From Profftia sp020342455 (GTDB taxonomy: Bacteria; Pseudomonadota; Gammaproteobacteria; Enterobacterales; Enterobacteriaceae): a DNA stretch of 64,000 nt. The notes beneath the pieces are model-generated. The model was not told the origin of the DNA, made no database searches, and saw only the letters and a list, made by a program, of their open reading frames with translations. Below, in pieces: positions 36,292 to 47,755 of this stretch. The translations under genes were made by a program, and so were the position numbers. The DNA is taken from assembly GCF_020342455.1 (NCBI RefSeq), contig NZ_CP080506.1:496001-560000 (forward strand), read 5' to 3'. Each line of letters begins with the position of its first letter. The first letter of the stretch is position 1.

Positions 36292-37315
36292 TTAACATGC
36301 TCTCCGGAAGTAATATACCGCATAATAACATTGTCAATGACTCTAGTTTTCTCCAAATTGACCAGTTATACTCTTGCTTAATAATGATTTCAATTTGCGA
36401 TAGTAAGTAAATAGCCTGATACAGATGTTGTAAATCTAATCTTTGTAATGCTTGTATAATTAATGTTCGACGACTTTGCCATACTTTGTATGTATCACAT
36501 AATTGTAGTAGTGAAGTATTAGTCATTTTAACTTTTAATTTTATTAACAATAATACCTCACGTTGCATTATACGTAGTAGTATTAGAGGTTCTACACCCT
36601 CTTGAGAAAGTTGTTGTAGAATTCGCCATGCGCGTTTAATATTAGCTGATAGGATAGCTTCTATCCAGTGATATGGGTAAAAATGTGTTACATTATTTAC
36701 TACTTCTTTCACTCGGGATACGGTTACATTACTGTCTGGATATAGAAGTAATAGGAGTTCTAAAATTTGTGAGAGTGCTATTAAGTTACCTTCATAGTAT
36801 GAACAAATAATTTTATTAGCTGCATTATCAAGCTGAAGATTCATATGAATTGCACGATAAGTAACCCAAATAGGTAACTTATACTGATCGGGGGTATTGC
36901 AGATAATCATTAAGGATTTCTTAGTAATTATTTTATACCATAAGTTATTTTTTTGTATTTTAGTAATTTTATTACTACTAATAATGAGTAATATACCAGA
37001 ATGTAAAAAAGTAATAAATTTATTTAGTTGTATATTCAAAGTAGTATTAATTTCATTTTCTGGCATGGTTAGAGATATTATTTTACGATTTGCAAATAAG
37101 CTTATAGACTTAGAAAGAATAAAAATATTTTCCCAATCAGTATTTGCGTTTAACGTGAAGTGAAAATATTCAGTAAAATTATAACGATAAGCCTCTTGAC
37201 GAATAAGATCAAAGCTTTCCTTTAATAATAAGGGTTCATTACCTATAATGAAATAACAATTATGTAATTTCTTGCGGAGTAGTGAAGCAAGTTGTTCAGG
37301 ATACACACGAGTCAT
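36281..37315 (-). CDS. holA: DNA polymerase III delta subunit
   Basis: 344 residues, against 343 in E. coli. Delta is the clamp-loader wrench that opens the beta ring. It begins MTRVYPEQLASLL; FIIGNEPLLLKES holds the usual N-terminal nucleotide-fold remnant. Also seen are CSYYEGNLIALSQILELL and HWIEAILSANIKRAWRILQQL of domains II and III. Sequence divergence is higher than for most genes here, but collinear. Between lptE (120-base gap) and nadD (overlap). Confidence 0.95.
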   Translation of the reverse strand: MTRVYPEQLASLLRKKLHNCYFIIGNEPLLLKESFDLIRQEAYRYNFTEYFHFTLNANTDWENIFILSKSISLFANRKIISLTMPENEINTTLNIQLNKFITFLHSGILLIISSNKITKIQKNNLWYKIITKKSLMIICNTPDQYKLPIWVTYRAIHMNLQLDNAANKIICSYYEGNLIALSQILELLLLLYPDSNVTVSRVKEVVNNVTHFYPYHWIEAILSANIKRAWRILQQLSQEGVEPLILLRIMQREVLLLIKLKVKMTNTSLLQLCDTYKVWQSRRTLIIQALQRLDLQHLYQAIYLLSQIEIIIKQEYNWSIWRKLESLTMLLCGILLPESMLNAE

Positions 37316-37435
37316 TTTATTTCTGAATATTTCCGTAGTCTTATTATTTCTAATTAGTATAATATTGATGTTATAGCTTACTGATTATAACCATCATTAT
37401 AGTTAACCATGTAAGGTTGTTATAATAATTTTTTA

Positions 37436-38059
37436 TTAATGTGTTTTGTAGTTATTGTATAATTTAACTGTGTATATAAAAAATAACTTACGTACTAATT
37501 GTTGTGCAGCCTGCTCAAACATTTCATTACGCATAATTGTTTTCTCAGCATTTTTCGCAAGAGCATTAAATGGATTATCGAAAAATGAACGATATATATG
37601 AACAGTAAGGGGATAAATATCTTTTCCATGTATTGATAGTTGAGCATTAATATTTAACATAATTTGGTATTCAGCTATTTTACCATTGTTAAAGAGAGAA
37701 ACTATTTCTTCTTTATCATCTATATTAATAATACTTAAAGATGGTATTGCATCAAAGTGGTGTGATGGTATAGTAGTTGTAGAATAGTTATTAACTATTC
37801 CGGTATTTTTCATTGAAACTCTATTTTTTCTTGAGTACAATAAAGAATTACATTCTAAAATAGTTATACCATGTAGGCATAATTGTTCACGAATAGAACG
37901 TGATAAAAAACTATAAGGATTTGTAGTATACAACATAATTTTCTGAAATTTCTTTGGTAATAAATTATTATTATAACTATGAAATCCACAACTTGTAATA
38001 AGTAATATTAGTCCTAATATAGTAATTTTTACTATTAACGTAATAGTGCGTTCTCGCAC
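37436..38059 (-). CDS. lptE: LPS-assembly lipoprotein LptE
   Basis: 207 residues, against 193 in E. coli. LptE plugs the LptD outer-membrane barrel that inserts LPS. GTG start with AAGGAG upstream. A lipoprotein signal is clear: charged start, hydrophobic core, lipobox ITSC with C24. The C-terminal half is the conserved part: NGKIAEYQIMLNINAQLSIH, DIYPLTVHIYRSFFDNP, ALAKNAEK and EMFEQAAQQLVRKL. It follows leuS by 14 bases, as in E. coli. Presence implies LPS or a remnant of it is still exported. Confidence 0.92.
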   Translation of the reverse strand: MRERTITLIVKITILGLILLITSCGFHSYNNNLLPKKFQKIMLYTTNPYSFLSRSIREQLCLHGITILECNSLLYSRKNRVSMKNTGIVNNYSTTTIPSHHFDAIPSLSIINIDDKEEIVSLFNNGKIAEYQIMLNINAQLSIHGKDIYPLTVHIYRSFFDNPFNALAKNAEKTIMRNEMFEQAAQQLVRKLFFIYTVKLYNNYKTH

Positions 38060-38073
38060 AAATACTCCTTAGT

Positions 38074-40656
38074 TTACCCTATAACTAGGTTGAGTAATTT
38101 ACCAGGAATATAAATTACCTTATCAATATTAACACCGTAGAGATATTTAGAAATACATGATTCCTTTTCTGCTAACTCTCTAATCTGATGTTCTGTAGCC
38201 TCTGCTGAAACGGTTATTCTACCACGCATTTTGCCATTCACTTGAATAATAATGATCTTAAAATTTTCAATAATTGCTTTTTTATCTACATTAGGCCATG
38301 TAGCAAAATCGATATCTTTTTTGTTTCCTAGAGCGGACCACATTTTAAAGCTAGCATGTGGTATAAAAGGATAAAGCATACGAATTACAGCCATTAAGGA
38401 TTCTTGCATAATTGCCTGGTCTTGCTCATTATCGTCAGGTGCCGTAGTTAATTTATTCACTAATTCCATAATAGCTGCAATGGCGGTATTAAAAGCTTGA
38501 CGACGATCAATATAATCACTAACTTTTGCTATAGTTTTGTGTAGGTAGCACCGTAGAGCTATTTGATCTAAATTTAATTTTTCTAAGTTTAAGTTTGTAG
38601 ATATGCCTTTTTTTGTATGTTTATAAACTATTGCCCATATACGTTTTAGAAAACGCTTTGCACCTTCAATTCCTGATTCTTGCCATTCTAAATCCATTTC
38701 AGCGGGAGCAGCGAACATTATAAACAGACGTACAGTATCAGCGCCATAACGCTTTACCATAATCTGAGGATCAATACCATTATTTTTTGACTTAGACATT
38801 TTGCTCATTCCAGCGTGGATTACTACACGACCTTTATTATCTAAAGCATCTATGATACGTCCTTTTTTATTACGCTTAACTGTAACGTTCATAGGAGAAA
38901 TCCAGTTACGTTCACCATTAATTCCGACATAGTAAAATGAGTCATTTAGAACCATACCCTGACATAATAGACGTTTTGCTGGCTCACTGGAATTCACTAA
39001 ACCAGCATCTCGCATTAGTTTATGAAAAAAACGAAAGTATAATAAATGCATAGTGGCATGTTCTATACCACCTATATATTGATCTATCGGTAGCCAATAA
39101 TTAGTTAATTTAGGGTTTAACATTCCTTCATTGTACTGTGGGCAAGTATATCGTGCGTAATACCAAGATGATTCTATAAAAGTATCTAGAGTATCAGTTT
39201 CAAGTAATGCTTGTTTTTTATTGATAACAATATTAGCCCAATTAGTATCAGTTTCAATTAGATTAGTAACCTCATTAATAATAACATTTTTAGAAAGAGT
39301 AATAGGTAGTAAATCTTCTGGGGTTGGTATAACTGTGCCATCTTCTAGAGTAACCATGGGGATTGGAGTACCCCAATAACGTTGTCGGGAAACACACCAA
39401 TCACGCAAACGATAATGTACCTTAAATTTACCAATGTTTTTTGATACCAATTTGCTAACTATAGCATTAAAGCCGGCTGCATGATCGAGACCATTGAATT
39501 CACCAGAGTTAAATAATACTCCTTTATTAGTCATTGCTTGTATACGAATATCAGGCTTACTGCCATCTACATTAAGAATTACTGGTTTGATAGGTAGGTT
39601 GTATTTTTTAGAAAATTCCCAGTCCTGTTGATTATGTGCAGGCACAGCCATTATAGCATCTGTGTTATATTCCATACATAATAAGTTGGTTACCCATATC
39701 GGTAGTTTTTTACCGGTAATTGGATGAATAGCAAAAATATTAGTAGACATACCTTTTTGTACAATATTAATCTTCTGATTTTTTGTAATTTTAGTATTAG
39801 ATAATTCTTTAATAAACTTAGCTAACACTGGATTATTAATTGCGCTTTGCTGCGCTATAGGATGATAAGTGGATACAGCAATATACATAACACCCATTAG
39901 GGTATCAGGGCGAGTTGTATAAACAGTAATATTTTTCTTACTTTTAGCAATATCAAATGTAATTTCTATTCCTTCAGAGCGTCCAATCCAGTTACGTTGC
40001 ATAGTTTTAACTTGTTCAGGCCAGTGTTCTAATGTATCTAGATCATTAAGTAGTTGGTCAGCATAGGAAGTAATTTTGATAAACCATTGTGGAATTTCTT
40101 TATTCTTTACTTTAGTATGGCAGCGCCAGCAACATCCATCAATGACTTGTTCATTAGCTAGCACAGTCTTATCATATGGGCACCAGTTAACAGCGGAAGT
40201 TTTTTTATAAACCATATTTTTTTTATATAGTTTAGTAAAGAACCATTGCTCCCAGACGTAGTATTTAGGATTACAAGTTGTTATTTCTCGACTCCAATCG
40301 TAACTAAAACCTAATAATTTAAGTTGATTCTTCATGTATGAGATATTATCATGAGTCCATGACGCAGGAATTATTTTATTTTTAATTGCAGCTTTTTCGG
40401 CTGGAAGTCCAAATGCGTCCCAACCTATAGGTTGGAGTACATTTTTACCTAGCATTCTTTGATAACGAGAGATGACATCACCAATAGTGTAGTTACGAAC
40501 ATGACCCATATGAAGCTGTCCAGATGGGTATGGTAGCATTGAAAGACAATAATATTTTTCTTTACTTGAGTTTTCATTTACTTGAAAAGTTTTCTGCTTT
40601 TCCCAATGACGTTGGACATGTGATTCAATATCTTCTGGACGATATTGTTCTTGCAT
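38074..40656 (-). CDS. leuS: Leucyl-tRNA synthetase
   Basis: 860 residues, the E. coli length. Class I synthetase with HMGH (49-52) and MSKSKN motifs, a zinc-binding segment (NWCPYDKTVLANEQ, then CCWRCH), and a CP1 editing domain at about 225-415. In the editing pocket T252 (TTRPDT) and D345 are kept, but the usual G-T-G-A-V-M-A-V-P-x-H-D is here YNTDAIMAVPAHNQQD: N331, D333 and N342 replace conserved glycines and aspartate, so proofreading may be weakened. ATG with AGGA upstream. First gene of leuS-lptE-holA-nadD. Confidence 0.97.
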   Translation of the reverse strand: MQEQYRPEDIESHVQRHWEKQKTFQVNENSSKEKYYCLSMLPYPSGQLHMGHVRNYTIGDVISRYQRMLGKNVLQPIGWDAFGLPAEKAAIKNKIIPASWTHDNISYMKNQLKLLGFSYDWSREITTCNPKYYVWEQWFFTKLYKKNMVYKKTSAVNWCPYDKTVLANEQVIDGCCWRCHTKVKNKEIPQWFIKITSYADQLLNDLDTLEHWPEQVKTMQRNWIGRSEGIEITFDIAKSKKNITVYTTRPDTLMGVMYIAVSTYHPIAQQSAINNPVLAKFIKELSNTKITKNQKINIVQKGMSTNIFAIHPITGKKLPIWVTNLLCMEYNTDAIMAVPAHNQQDWEFSKKYNLPIKPVILNVDGSKPDIRIQAMTNKGVLFNSGEFNGLDHAAGFNAIVSKLVSKNIGKFKVHYRLRDWCVSRQRYWGTPIPMVTLEDGTVIPTPEDLLPITLSKNVIINEVTNLIETDTNWANIVINKKQALLETDTLDTFIESSWYYARYTCPQYNEGMLNPKLTNYWLPIDQYIGGIEHATMHLLYFRFFHKLMRDAGLVNSSEPAKRLLCQGMVLNDSFYYVGINGERNWISPMNVTVKRNKKGRIIDALDNKGRVVIHAGMSKMSKSKNNGIDPQIMVKRYGADTVRLFIMFAAPAEMDLEWQESGIEGAKRFLKRIWAIVYKHTKKGISTNLNLEKLNLDQIALRCYLHKTIAKVSDYIDRRQAFNTAIAAIMELVNKLTTAPDDNEQDQAIMQESLMAVIRMLYPFIPHASFKMWSALGNKKDIDFATWPNVDKKAIIENFKIIIIQVNGKMRGRITVSAEATEHQIRELAEKESCISKYLYGVNIDKVIYIPGKLLNLVIG

Positions 40657-42727
40657 AGTAGCTCATCCTATGAGTGAAATAAAATAGATTTCTTCTCTAT
40701 ATTTCTCTTATGAGATATCTATAAAAATGATTAATTATAAGTTATCATATTATTTTATATTACAAGATATAATTATATTAATAGGATTTTATCCCTAATT
40801 TAAATATAAAATTATATCTTATATATCGTTATCGATATAACTAAACATTAGAGTGAACAATCTCTCTAAAAATTTTAATTTTATAAAATTATATAAGATA
40901 AAACAATTTTAGAATGTATTATTTTTGATCTAAATACAGAGATTTTTGTATTATCCTAATAGAGGTATTACAGGAAGAATTCCATTAGAATATATATAAA
41001 ATATACTTTAAGTACTACAGTATTTACTATATCTTAGGCTGAATAAGATCTAATAAATAATTTTAGTGTGATAATAAATATCGTAATTTACTCTATCTAC
41101 ATAGATATATTAATTAAATTGTAGTGTTTAAATTTTAAGATATCTTTTTACTTCAGGTATCTATTGACTATTTGTGTTTACCTTATTAAATACATATCTA
41201 GATATTATTATATCTATATACTTACTATATAATAAGTATGTATATTACAATATATTATATTATTATGTATTAGGGTATTTAACAAAAATTGTGTTTTTAT
41301 ATTCCATTTCTTTTTTCTTTATATGACGCAATGATCTGCGTCATGAATTTTTATAAAAAAAGAATAATATAACAATTTATATGTTAGATGTATGGCGTAT
41401 TGTAAAATTAATTTTATATAAATTAATTTTCTTATGTTTTACATTCTTTATACAACTTATGAAGAATAGCATATTGTTTACAAGGATAAATAAAATTTTA
41501 TATTTCTCTATATATTAGTATTTTATGATTATTTTGATTTGTATTTTTTTAAATTAACTATTTATAAATAAAAAATAATAGATATCTTAGTCTATTGTAA
41601 AACAATATTTTGGTTTTAGTGATGCTTATCTAGCACTAATGTAGTGTATATTATTTAAATAAAATAAGTATTTAATTTAAATTATTAAAGTATATTGTAT
41701 AGTACGATTTAATACTTAGTTATAGCGTAATACATTTCTATATTTAAATAAAATATTACTCAAATATAAAATTAATATCTTAGAAGGTATAACTTTTATG
41801 CAATATTAATAATTGGGTAATTAAGTAGTAATTTTAAATATTTATAGAAGTCATACTGAAAGGGATTATATCAGTTATTATTTGCTAAGTAAATAAATAT
41901 CTTATTGCTTTAAATAAATAATTGTTATTTTTTAGGATAAAATGCAGTATACAGCTATTATAAAAGAGATTTTTTGAATTACATTAACTCTTTTAATTTT
42001 ATATTTTTATTATATAAGATTATCTATCTTAACTATTATTAGTATATCTATATAATTTATACTTATAATTATTATATCTTTAGTATTAAGATATAATAAT
42101 ATTTTTCATATAAAATTGTATATTTCCTATTGTTTATAATTAAATGTAATCTACAATTTTATCAGATATATTTGAGGTTACATTGACCTAGGTTTACTAA
42201 AATAGTAAATAATTTTTTATACTATATATTTATTTATGAAAAATTATATTATTAAATAATTTTTAATTAATTATGGGATACTCCTAATATAATGTAATAT
42301 TATCAGAAATAAAATTTTAATAAATGATATCATAAGTGTAGTAAACTTCAGGATATACTATTTAGTTAGATTAAAATTATATAAATTAGGAACCTGTTAA
42401 TATTTAAGAAAAAGCTCAATTTTCTGTATGAAAACTTAAATACATAATTTTTATTAAAAATATTTTTAGATTATTTACATTATCATTTAGATTGTTTTAA
42501 GTAATGATTTTCTGGCTATTTTTTTAAAAACTGTTATAATTATATTAATATCTATTACTTACTTCTTAGTAAGTTTATTGTTTTTTATACCTAGTCAAAT
42601 AAAATATAAAGTTAAAAGATTCAATCTTTACAATACAATACACAAAATTGAATACAATTTTTTTTAAAAAAACTATACATTACTGTAATACAGTACTTAA
42701 TACGTAATTTTTTCCTAAAAGAGCTAT
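40657..42727. other. AT-rich gene desert
   Basis: About 2.1 kb between leuS and the tRNA cluster, with no readable gene. The one GC-containing structure is the hairpin at 41323-41344. The E. coli neighbour of leuS (ybeL) is not seen. Confidence 0.6.
41323..41344 (+). terminator. Terminator-like hairpin standing alone in a desert
   Basis: ATGACGCA (41323-41330) pairs perfectly with TGCGTCAT (41337-41344) around ATGATC, followed by GAATTTTTA. Its GC pairs stand out from the surroundings. It resembles a rho-independent terminator on the plus strand, but no gene lies upstream on that strand, so it may be the relic of a lost gene. Confidence 0.45.
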
Positions 42728-42801
<74 letters not shown>

Positions 42802-42889
42802 ATAATTTCAAATTATTTATTCAGTTTACTTTGATTAAGGTTTATGTATAAATAAATATAAAATTTTAACTTTCAATAAGCATAATTAT

Positions 42890-42966
42890 GGTGGCTATAG
42901 CTCAGTTGGTAGAGCCTTGGATTGTGATTCCAGTTGTCGTGGGTTCGAGTCCCATTAGCCACCCCA
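42890..42966 (+). tRNA. hisR: tRNA-His (anticodon GTG)
   Basis: Acceptor GTGGCTA/TAGCCAC with the extra 5' G (G-1 at 42890) facing C73, the histidine identity element; anticodon loop ATTGTGATT; T-arm GTGGGTTCGAGTCCCAT. The 3' CCA is encoded (42964-42966). Matches E. coli hisR closely. Confidence 0.97.
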
Positions 42967-42986
42967 AAAGAAAAATAAATAAAATT

Positions 42987-43071
42987 GCGAATATGACGAA
43001 ATTGGTAGACGTGCTAGCTTCAGGTGTTAGTGTCTTTAATAGACGTGAGGGTTCGAGTCCCTCTTTTCGCA
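42987..43071 (+). tRNA. leuT: tRNA-Leu (anticodon CAG)
   Basis: Class II tRNA with a long variable arm (GTCTTTAATAGAC). Anticodon loop CTTCAGGTG gives CAG. T-arm GAGGG/CCCTC. The acceptor stem GCGAATA/TTTTCGC has one T-T mismatch at pair 6-67. Discriminator A73, followed by TCA instead of CCA. Orthologue of E. coli leuT by position. Confidence 0.95.
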
Positions 43072-43156
43072 TCACATTACTATTAAGTATATACTTTATA
43101 AGTATTTAAATATTAGATTATTACATATTAATTTTTATAAAATAGTATTTTCTTAT

Positions 43157-43233
43157 CGGCGAGTAGCGCAGCTTGGTAGCGCAACTGGTTTGGGACCAGT
43201 GGGTCGGAGGTTCAAATCCTCTCTCGCCGACCA
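43157..43233 (+). tRNA. proM: tRNA-Pro (anticodon TGG)
   Basis: Acceptor CGGCGAG/CTCGCCG, anticodon loop TTTGGGA giving TGG, T-arm GGAGGTTCAAATCCTCT, discriminator A and encoded CCA (43231-43233). Almost identical to E. coli proM. Last of the four-tRNA cluster. Confidence 0.97.
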
Positions 43234-45467
43234 TCATTAATTAGTCTATATTTGTAAAATAGTATTTATATTCTAAAATTATTCTAAAATTTATTAAACT
43301 TTTTGATTTTTACGTAGTTTTAATTTTAATTTTAGTCATATACTATAAAGACTTATGTCATTAAGTATATTGCGAAAAATTAAAAACATGATGTTTTGTA
43401 AACTTTAAGATAAGCTAATAATATTTTACTTCAGCATATATTTAGAATAAATTTAATACAATTTTCAAAAAGTAATCTATTACCTATATTTTTACTACTA
43501 CTAATAAAGTATATTAATTTCATATTATGTGATAATAATTAGATAATATTTATTTATAGTATATATACTGATTGTACATATACGATATAATTAGAGTTAT
43601 ATACCCTTTAACTAATAAAGAAAATCATAATAATGCTTATGATATAATTTTAGTAAACTACTAGTGCATTACCTGATTGTTTCAGATAGTACTAATCTTT
43701 TAATATTATAAAGACAGTACTTATATTTTTATTTGTAATAATTAATGATATAGAATATAAATAAGATAATTTATCTATTTTGATATTTATTTTTAATAAA
43801 TGATATAATTATTAAAAATAAATATTTTTTATTAGTATTTTATACTTTTGTATGAATTATAATTTATAAGATTTTACAAATTTTAAATATTAACTAATGC
43901 GCGCCTATTAAAATATTTATAATATCTATATATTACTATTTTTTATATAGTATTAAATTAATAATTTAAATATATTAGTTAATATAACATTATATAAGTA
44001 AAGATTATTAATTAAAATTACAACTTATTTCTATGATTACTTTTAAAATATACCTAATTTATTAGTGTAACTTTATTGGTAAAAATATAAATATTACTAA
44101 TCAATATTTATATGTTATTTATAATTGATTAAATATTTTTGTAATTTTTTTTAAGGAGAGTCAAATAGTTATTCACTAACTTATAGTAATGTGATTATTA
44201 TATCTAGTTTTCTTGGAATTTTATATGTAATATTGTATTATTTATAATATTTAGTTTTAACTATAATATTTTACGATATCTTAATAAAATTGTTTTAATA
44301 TTTATTAAATAATTAATATTCTTTTTATTACATTACTGTTTACTAGTAGGTAAAATATATTTTTATTTTTAAAAATTTAAATATTGCGATGAGTAAAAAT
44401 AATTTTTTATAAAATTTTTTTTAATACTATGATTATATTAATAAATCAGGGTGTGCTAATATATTTAAAATATTTAACAAAGATATTTGTACTTAATTAA
44501 ATACTTATATAATAAAAGGTATATAATATTTTTATATGATTATAATCATAGTTAAAAGTGTACTTTATTATAATATTGAATAACTGTATGCGTTATAAAG
44601 AATATAATTCTTTATAACTTATCTTTAACTATATATAAATATTTTTATAAAATTTTTTATTTTTATAAAAACTACATATTTAGGTTAAGATTAATCAATG
44701 AATACTTTAAATTACTAGATTTATGTGATATTAATATAATTAATATTACATAAAATATATTATTTAATAAAATTCTATTTTCCATATGAATAAATAATTT
44801 TAAAATGTATTTAGATAAAATTTTATAACATGAGAAAATAAAAGTATAAAGAGTAATAATCATACTTATTATAATTGATAATATAAAATAAAGTATTGCA
44901 TTTAAATATTTTTCTTTTAATATTAAACGAAGAGAAAATATATCTAAATATTAGATTATTTTTATTTTCATTAAATCTGTTTTGTTAGAATTAGCTAATA
45001 TTTAATCCCAATAAACCGTTACTCAATATAATCTTTAGTATCTTTTCTTTTAATTTAGTAAAAATACTAATTAGTAATAAATTTAATAAAATTTAATGAT
45101 TATATTTTTTATGTTATTATTTCTTAATAATTTAAAATATCTATTTTAAACATAGTTAATATTTTTTATTTAGTTTTATTAAATTTTATGTTTTTAGTGA
45201 TATAAATAAAGTTATTTAATTTTATTGTTAATATAAATTTTAATTAAAGTCCTAAAATATATAATCATTATTATAATAATTTATTTTATAAAAATAATCG
45301 CTACTTTATTTGTATAGAAAAATTTATATAAGGTAAGATATAATCTTACTAAGATATATAGTTATCCATTATAATATTCAAATGTATAATAAGAATGATT
45401 AATTATATAGTAATTATTACTATATAAAAAGTAACTAAATAGTGTTTTATCTATATTTAGATAAAAA
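43234..45467. other. AT-rich gene desert
   Basis: About 2.2 kb between proM and ftsN. The only open frame of note (about 63 codons, 44672-44863 minus) is low-complexity Ile/Leu/Asn and looks like chance. A perfect 9-bp AT hairpin (45445-45466) starts two bases beyond the ftsN stop on the minus strand and may mark its transcript end. Confidence 0.6.
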
Positions 45468-45758
45468 TTAGCCTAATGATTTTCCAAGTATTTCTATATA
45501 ATGCCATCGATTTTCCGGTTTTAGAGGCAAGATAGTATGCTTAACTGTCTTTTCTGTTTTTTTAGATAATAATTGATCACTATATAATGTATGTTGAATA
45601 ACAAAATACAATACAACAGCAAAAGTAATTAATATTCCTATAGTAAGTAAGATGATAGTAGTAGAGATACTATCAGGAGATTTCTTTTTTTTATGGAGAT
45701 ATTTTTTTTGATTTACTCTTGATGAGTAATCCCAATTTACGTAATACTTTTTTCTCAT
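45468..45758 (-). CDS. ftsN: Cell division protein FtsN, truncated to its essential N-terminal part
   Basis: 96 residues, against 319 in E. coli. Cytoplasmic basic tail (1-32, starting MRKKYYVNWDYSSR, like the E. coli MAQRDYVRRS tail), one transmembrane segment (about 33-56), then a periplasmic stretch ending LPLKPENRWHYIEILGKSLG. This last part aligns with E. coli LPPKPEERWRYIKELE, the short essential segment that activates FtsQLB-FtsWI; the key W, Y and L (here W85, Y87, L91) are kept. The long linker and SPOR domain that binds denuded glycan are absent, and no downstream frame encodes them. Expected position beside priA. Confidence 0.85.
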   Translation of the reverse strand: MRKKYYVNWDYSSRVNQKKYLHKKKKSPDSISTTIILLTIGILITFAVVLYFVIQHTLYSDQLLSKKTEKTVKHTILPLKPENRWHYIEILGKSLG

Positions 45759-47755
45759 TATCTTTTAACTATTTAGTTATTAATAACCTTAGTATAAATA
45801 GATTATATAAGTGTGGAATGGATTGTATATCTAAATATATTTTTATATTTATTTGAAAATAAAAGGTAATTAATTAATACTTATTTAATTAGAAATACTA
45901 ATCATGAGTATCAAAGATGTAAATATACTAATGTTTTGTCTAATTATAAAAAATTATTCTTAATATTACTTATTATATGATTTTATCAATGATAAAATAC
46001 TTATATACAATAAATATTAAAAATTTTTAGCATAAAATGTATTAGTAATTATTATACGTAAGTCTTATTAAATTAATTGTAGTGTAGATATTTTATTCTA
46101 TTTTTATTTGTACTGTAATCATTAGCAATGACTAAAATAATTGTGAATAGTTATATATATTAAATAGAGTAAAATTTTTAGTATTATCATAGGTATTTTG
46201 ATATTGTAATACTAACTTTATACTAAAAGTAATTTTTATATAAGTTAAAACCTTAATAGATATCTTTAATATATTTTTTTTTGTTTATTTAGGTATATTT
46301 TTTATTAAAAATTTATGAAATTTTAGTATTTTGTTAAATTTATTTCATTAGTTTTTAGCCATAATTAAAATTATATTTATTTAAAAGATATTAATAATAT
46401 ATAAAATATTTATCGATAGCATCATAATTACTAATTACTAGTATGATTTTTATAATTTGCATTATAATATTATATAATCTACATTATAAATGTTATACTA
46501 AGAAATTATTAGAGTTGTTCTTAAGTACTAATTAAGAATTTCTATATGATTAGTTTTTTTACCATTATATAGTAATATACATTCAATAATATTTATAGAT
46601 ATAAGATATTACTAACTTTTTTCGGATTTATTATTTTAATATAAATTTTATTTTTAAATAAAAAATATTAAAATTATTTTTAAATACAATAATAGTTGTT
46701 TTTATCTTTTTTTTTCTTAAAGATATTATCTTAAAATGAGAATACAATTTGTATTGTATAACAGTCTTATTACTTGGTGACTATTTTGCTTAGTTATTTA
46801 GGATTAATGTTATTACCATGTTAAAGACAAAAATATCTATTATTTTTAATATTATCTATTTTACTCGGTATTTTATATAATACCTCTAGAGGTTATTTTA
46901 TAGGTCAGTAGTTCCTTACTATTAAAATAGTATATTAAAATAAATTAATAAAATATTTTATTTAAGGTGAATTCTTCATTGATATAATCAAATATATAAA
47001 AATTTAAATTAATATTAATTTATAATAAATAATATTTTATTAAAGTATTAAAATTTAAAAAATTTAGAATTAAATTAATTTAATTCTTATTAAATTAATT
47101 TAATTATTCTATATTTTATGTATAATATAAGAAAATTCTCAAGATCTACATTATTTGATATATAATTATTTTAGTAATTTTTAGAAAAAAATAATTATTT
47201 TATTTACTATTAAATTAATTTATAAGATATATTTAATTTTTAAAATAACTAAAAATTAAAAAAATGATTAAAAAAAATTAAATATTATTTTTAATAACAT
47301 TTAAAATTAGTTAAATTTATTGTTATAAAAATTCAATATTTTTTATTTATGCTATTAATAATAAAATTTATATTTTATTATTACCCATAGGTATAGGGTA
47401 ACTTATTTTCTATATCCTTATTTTCAGGTACTGTATATAAAGTATCTTTATGTATATTATTTAGAGCGATTTATTATTACTACATTCAACTCTAACTAAA
47501 TATATATAATTACATCTTAAATTATTAAGGGTAATATTTTATATATGTTTTAGGTTATTTTTTAATCATAATTATTAAAATAAGATTTTAATAAATTTAT
47601 TTATATTAAGGTTTATTTAAGAATAAGGTTGTATATTATTTTTCTTCTAAATATGCACTTGATTTTGAAAATACTTTTAGTGATAAATATTAACATACCT
47701 AGATATAATTTTATATATTAAGTAATACAGTGTTCTTAAATCCTTCTTTATAAAC
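45759..47755. other. AT-rich gene desert
   Basis: About 2.0 kb between ftsN and rpmE. In E. coli cytR lies between ftsN and priA; no repressor gene can be read here. A 20-bp tandem duplication is at 47069-47108. Confidence 0.6.
47069..47108. repeat. Tandem duplication, 20-bp unit, two copies
   Basis: Unit ATTAAATTAATTTAATTCTT at 47069-47088 is repeated at 47089-47108 with one change near the end (ATT for CTT). Each unit contains the palindrome TTAAATTAATTTAA. Probably replication slippage in neutral DNA. Confidence 0.7.

Noticed and set aside
42888..43109. 73-codon frame running through tRNA-His and tRNA-Leu
   Set aside because: Its sequence is the tRNA genes read as protein; tRNAs explain it fully.
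44672..44863. Open frame of 63 codons on the minus strand in the desert after the tRNAs
   Set aside because: Low-complexity Ile/Leu/Asn/Ser composition, no ribosome-binding site of note and no resemblance to a known family; expected by chance in AT-rich DNA.
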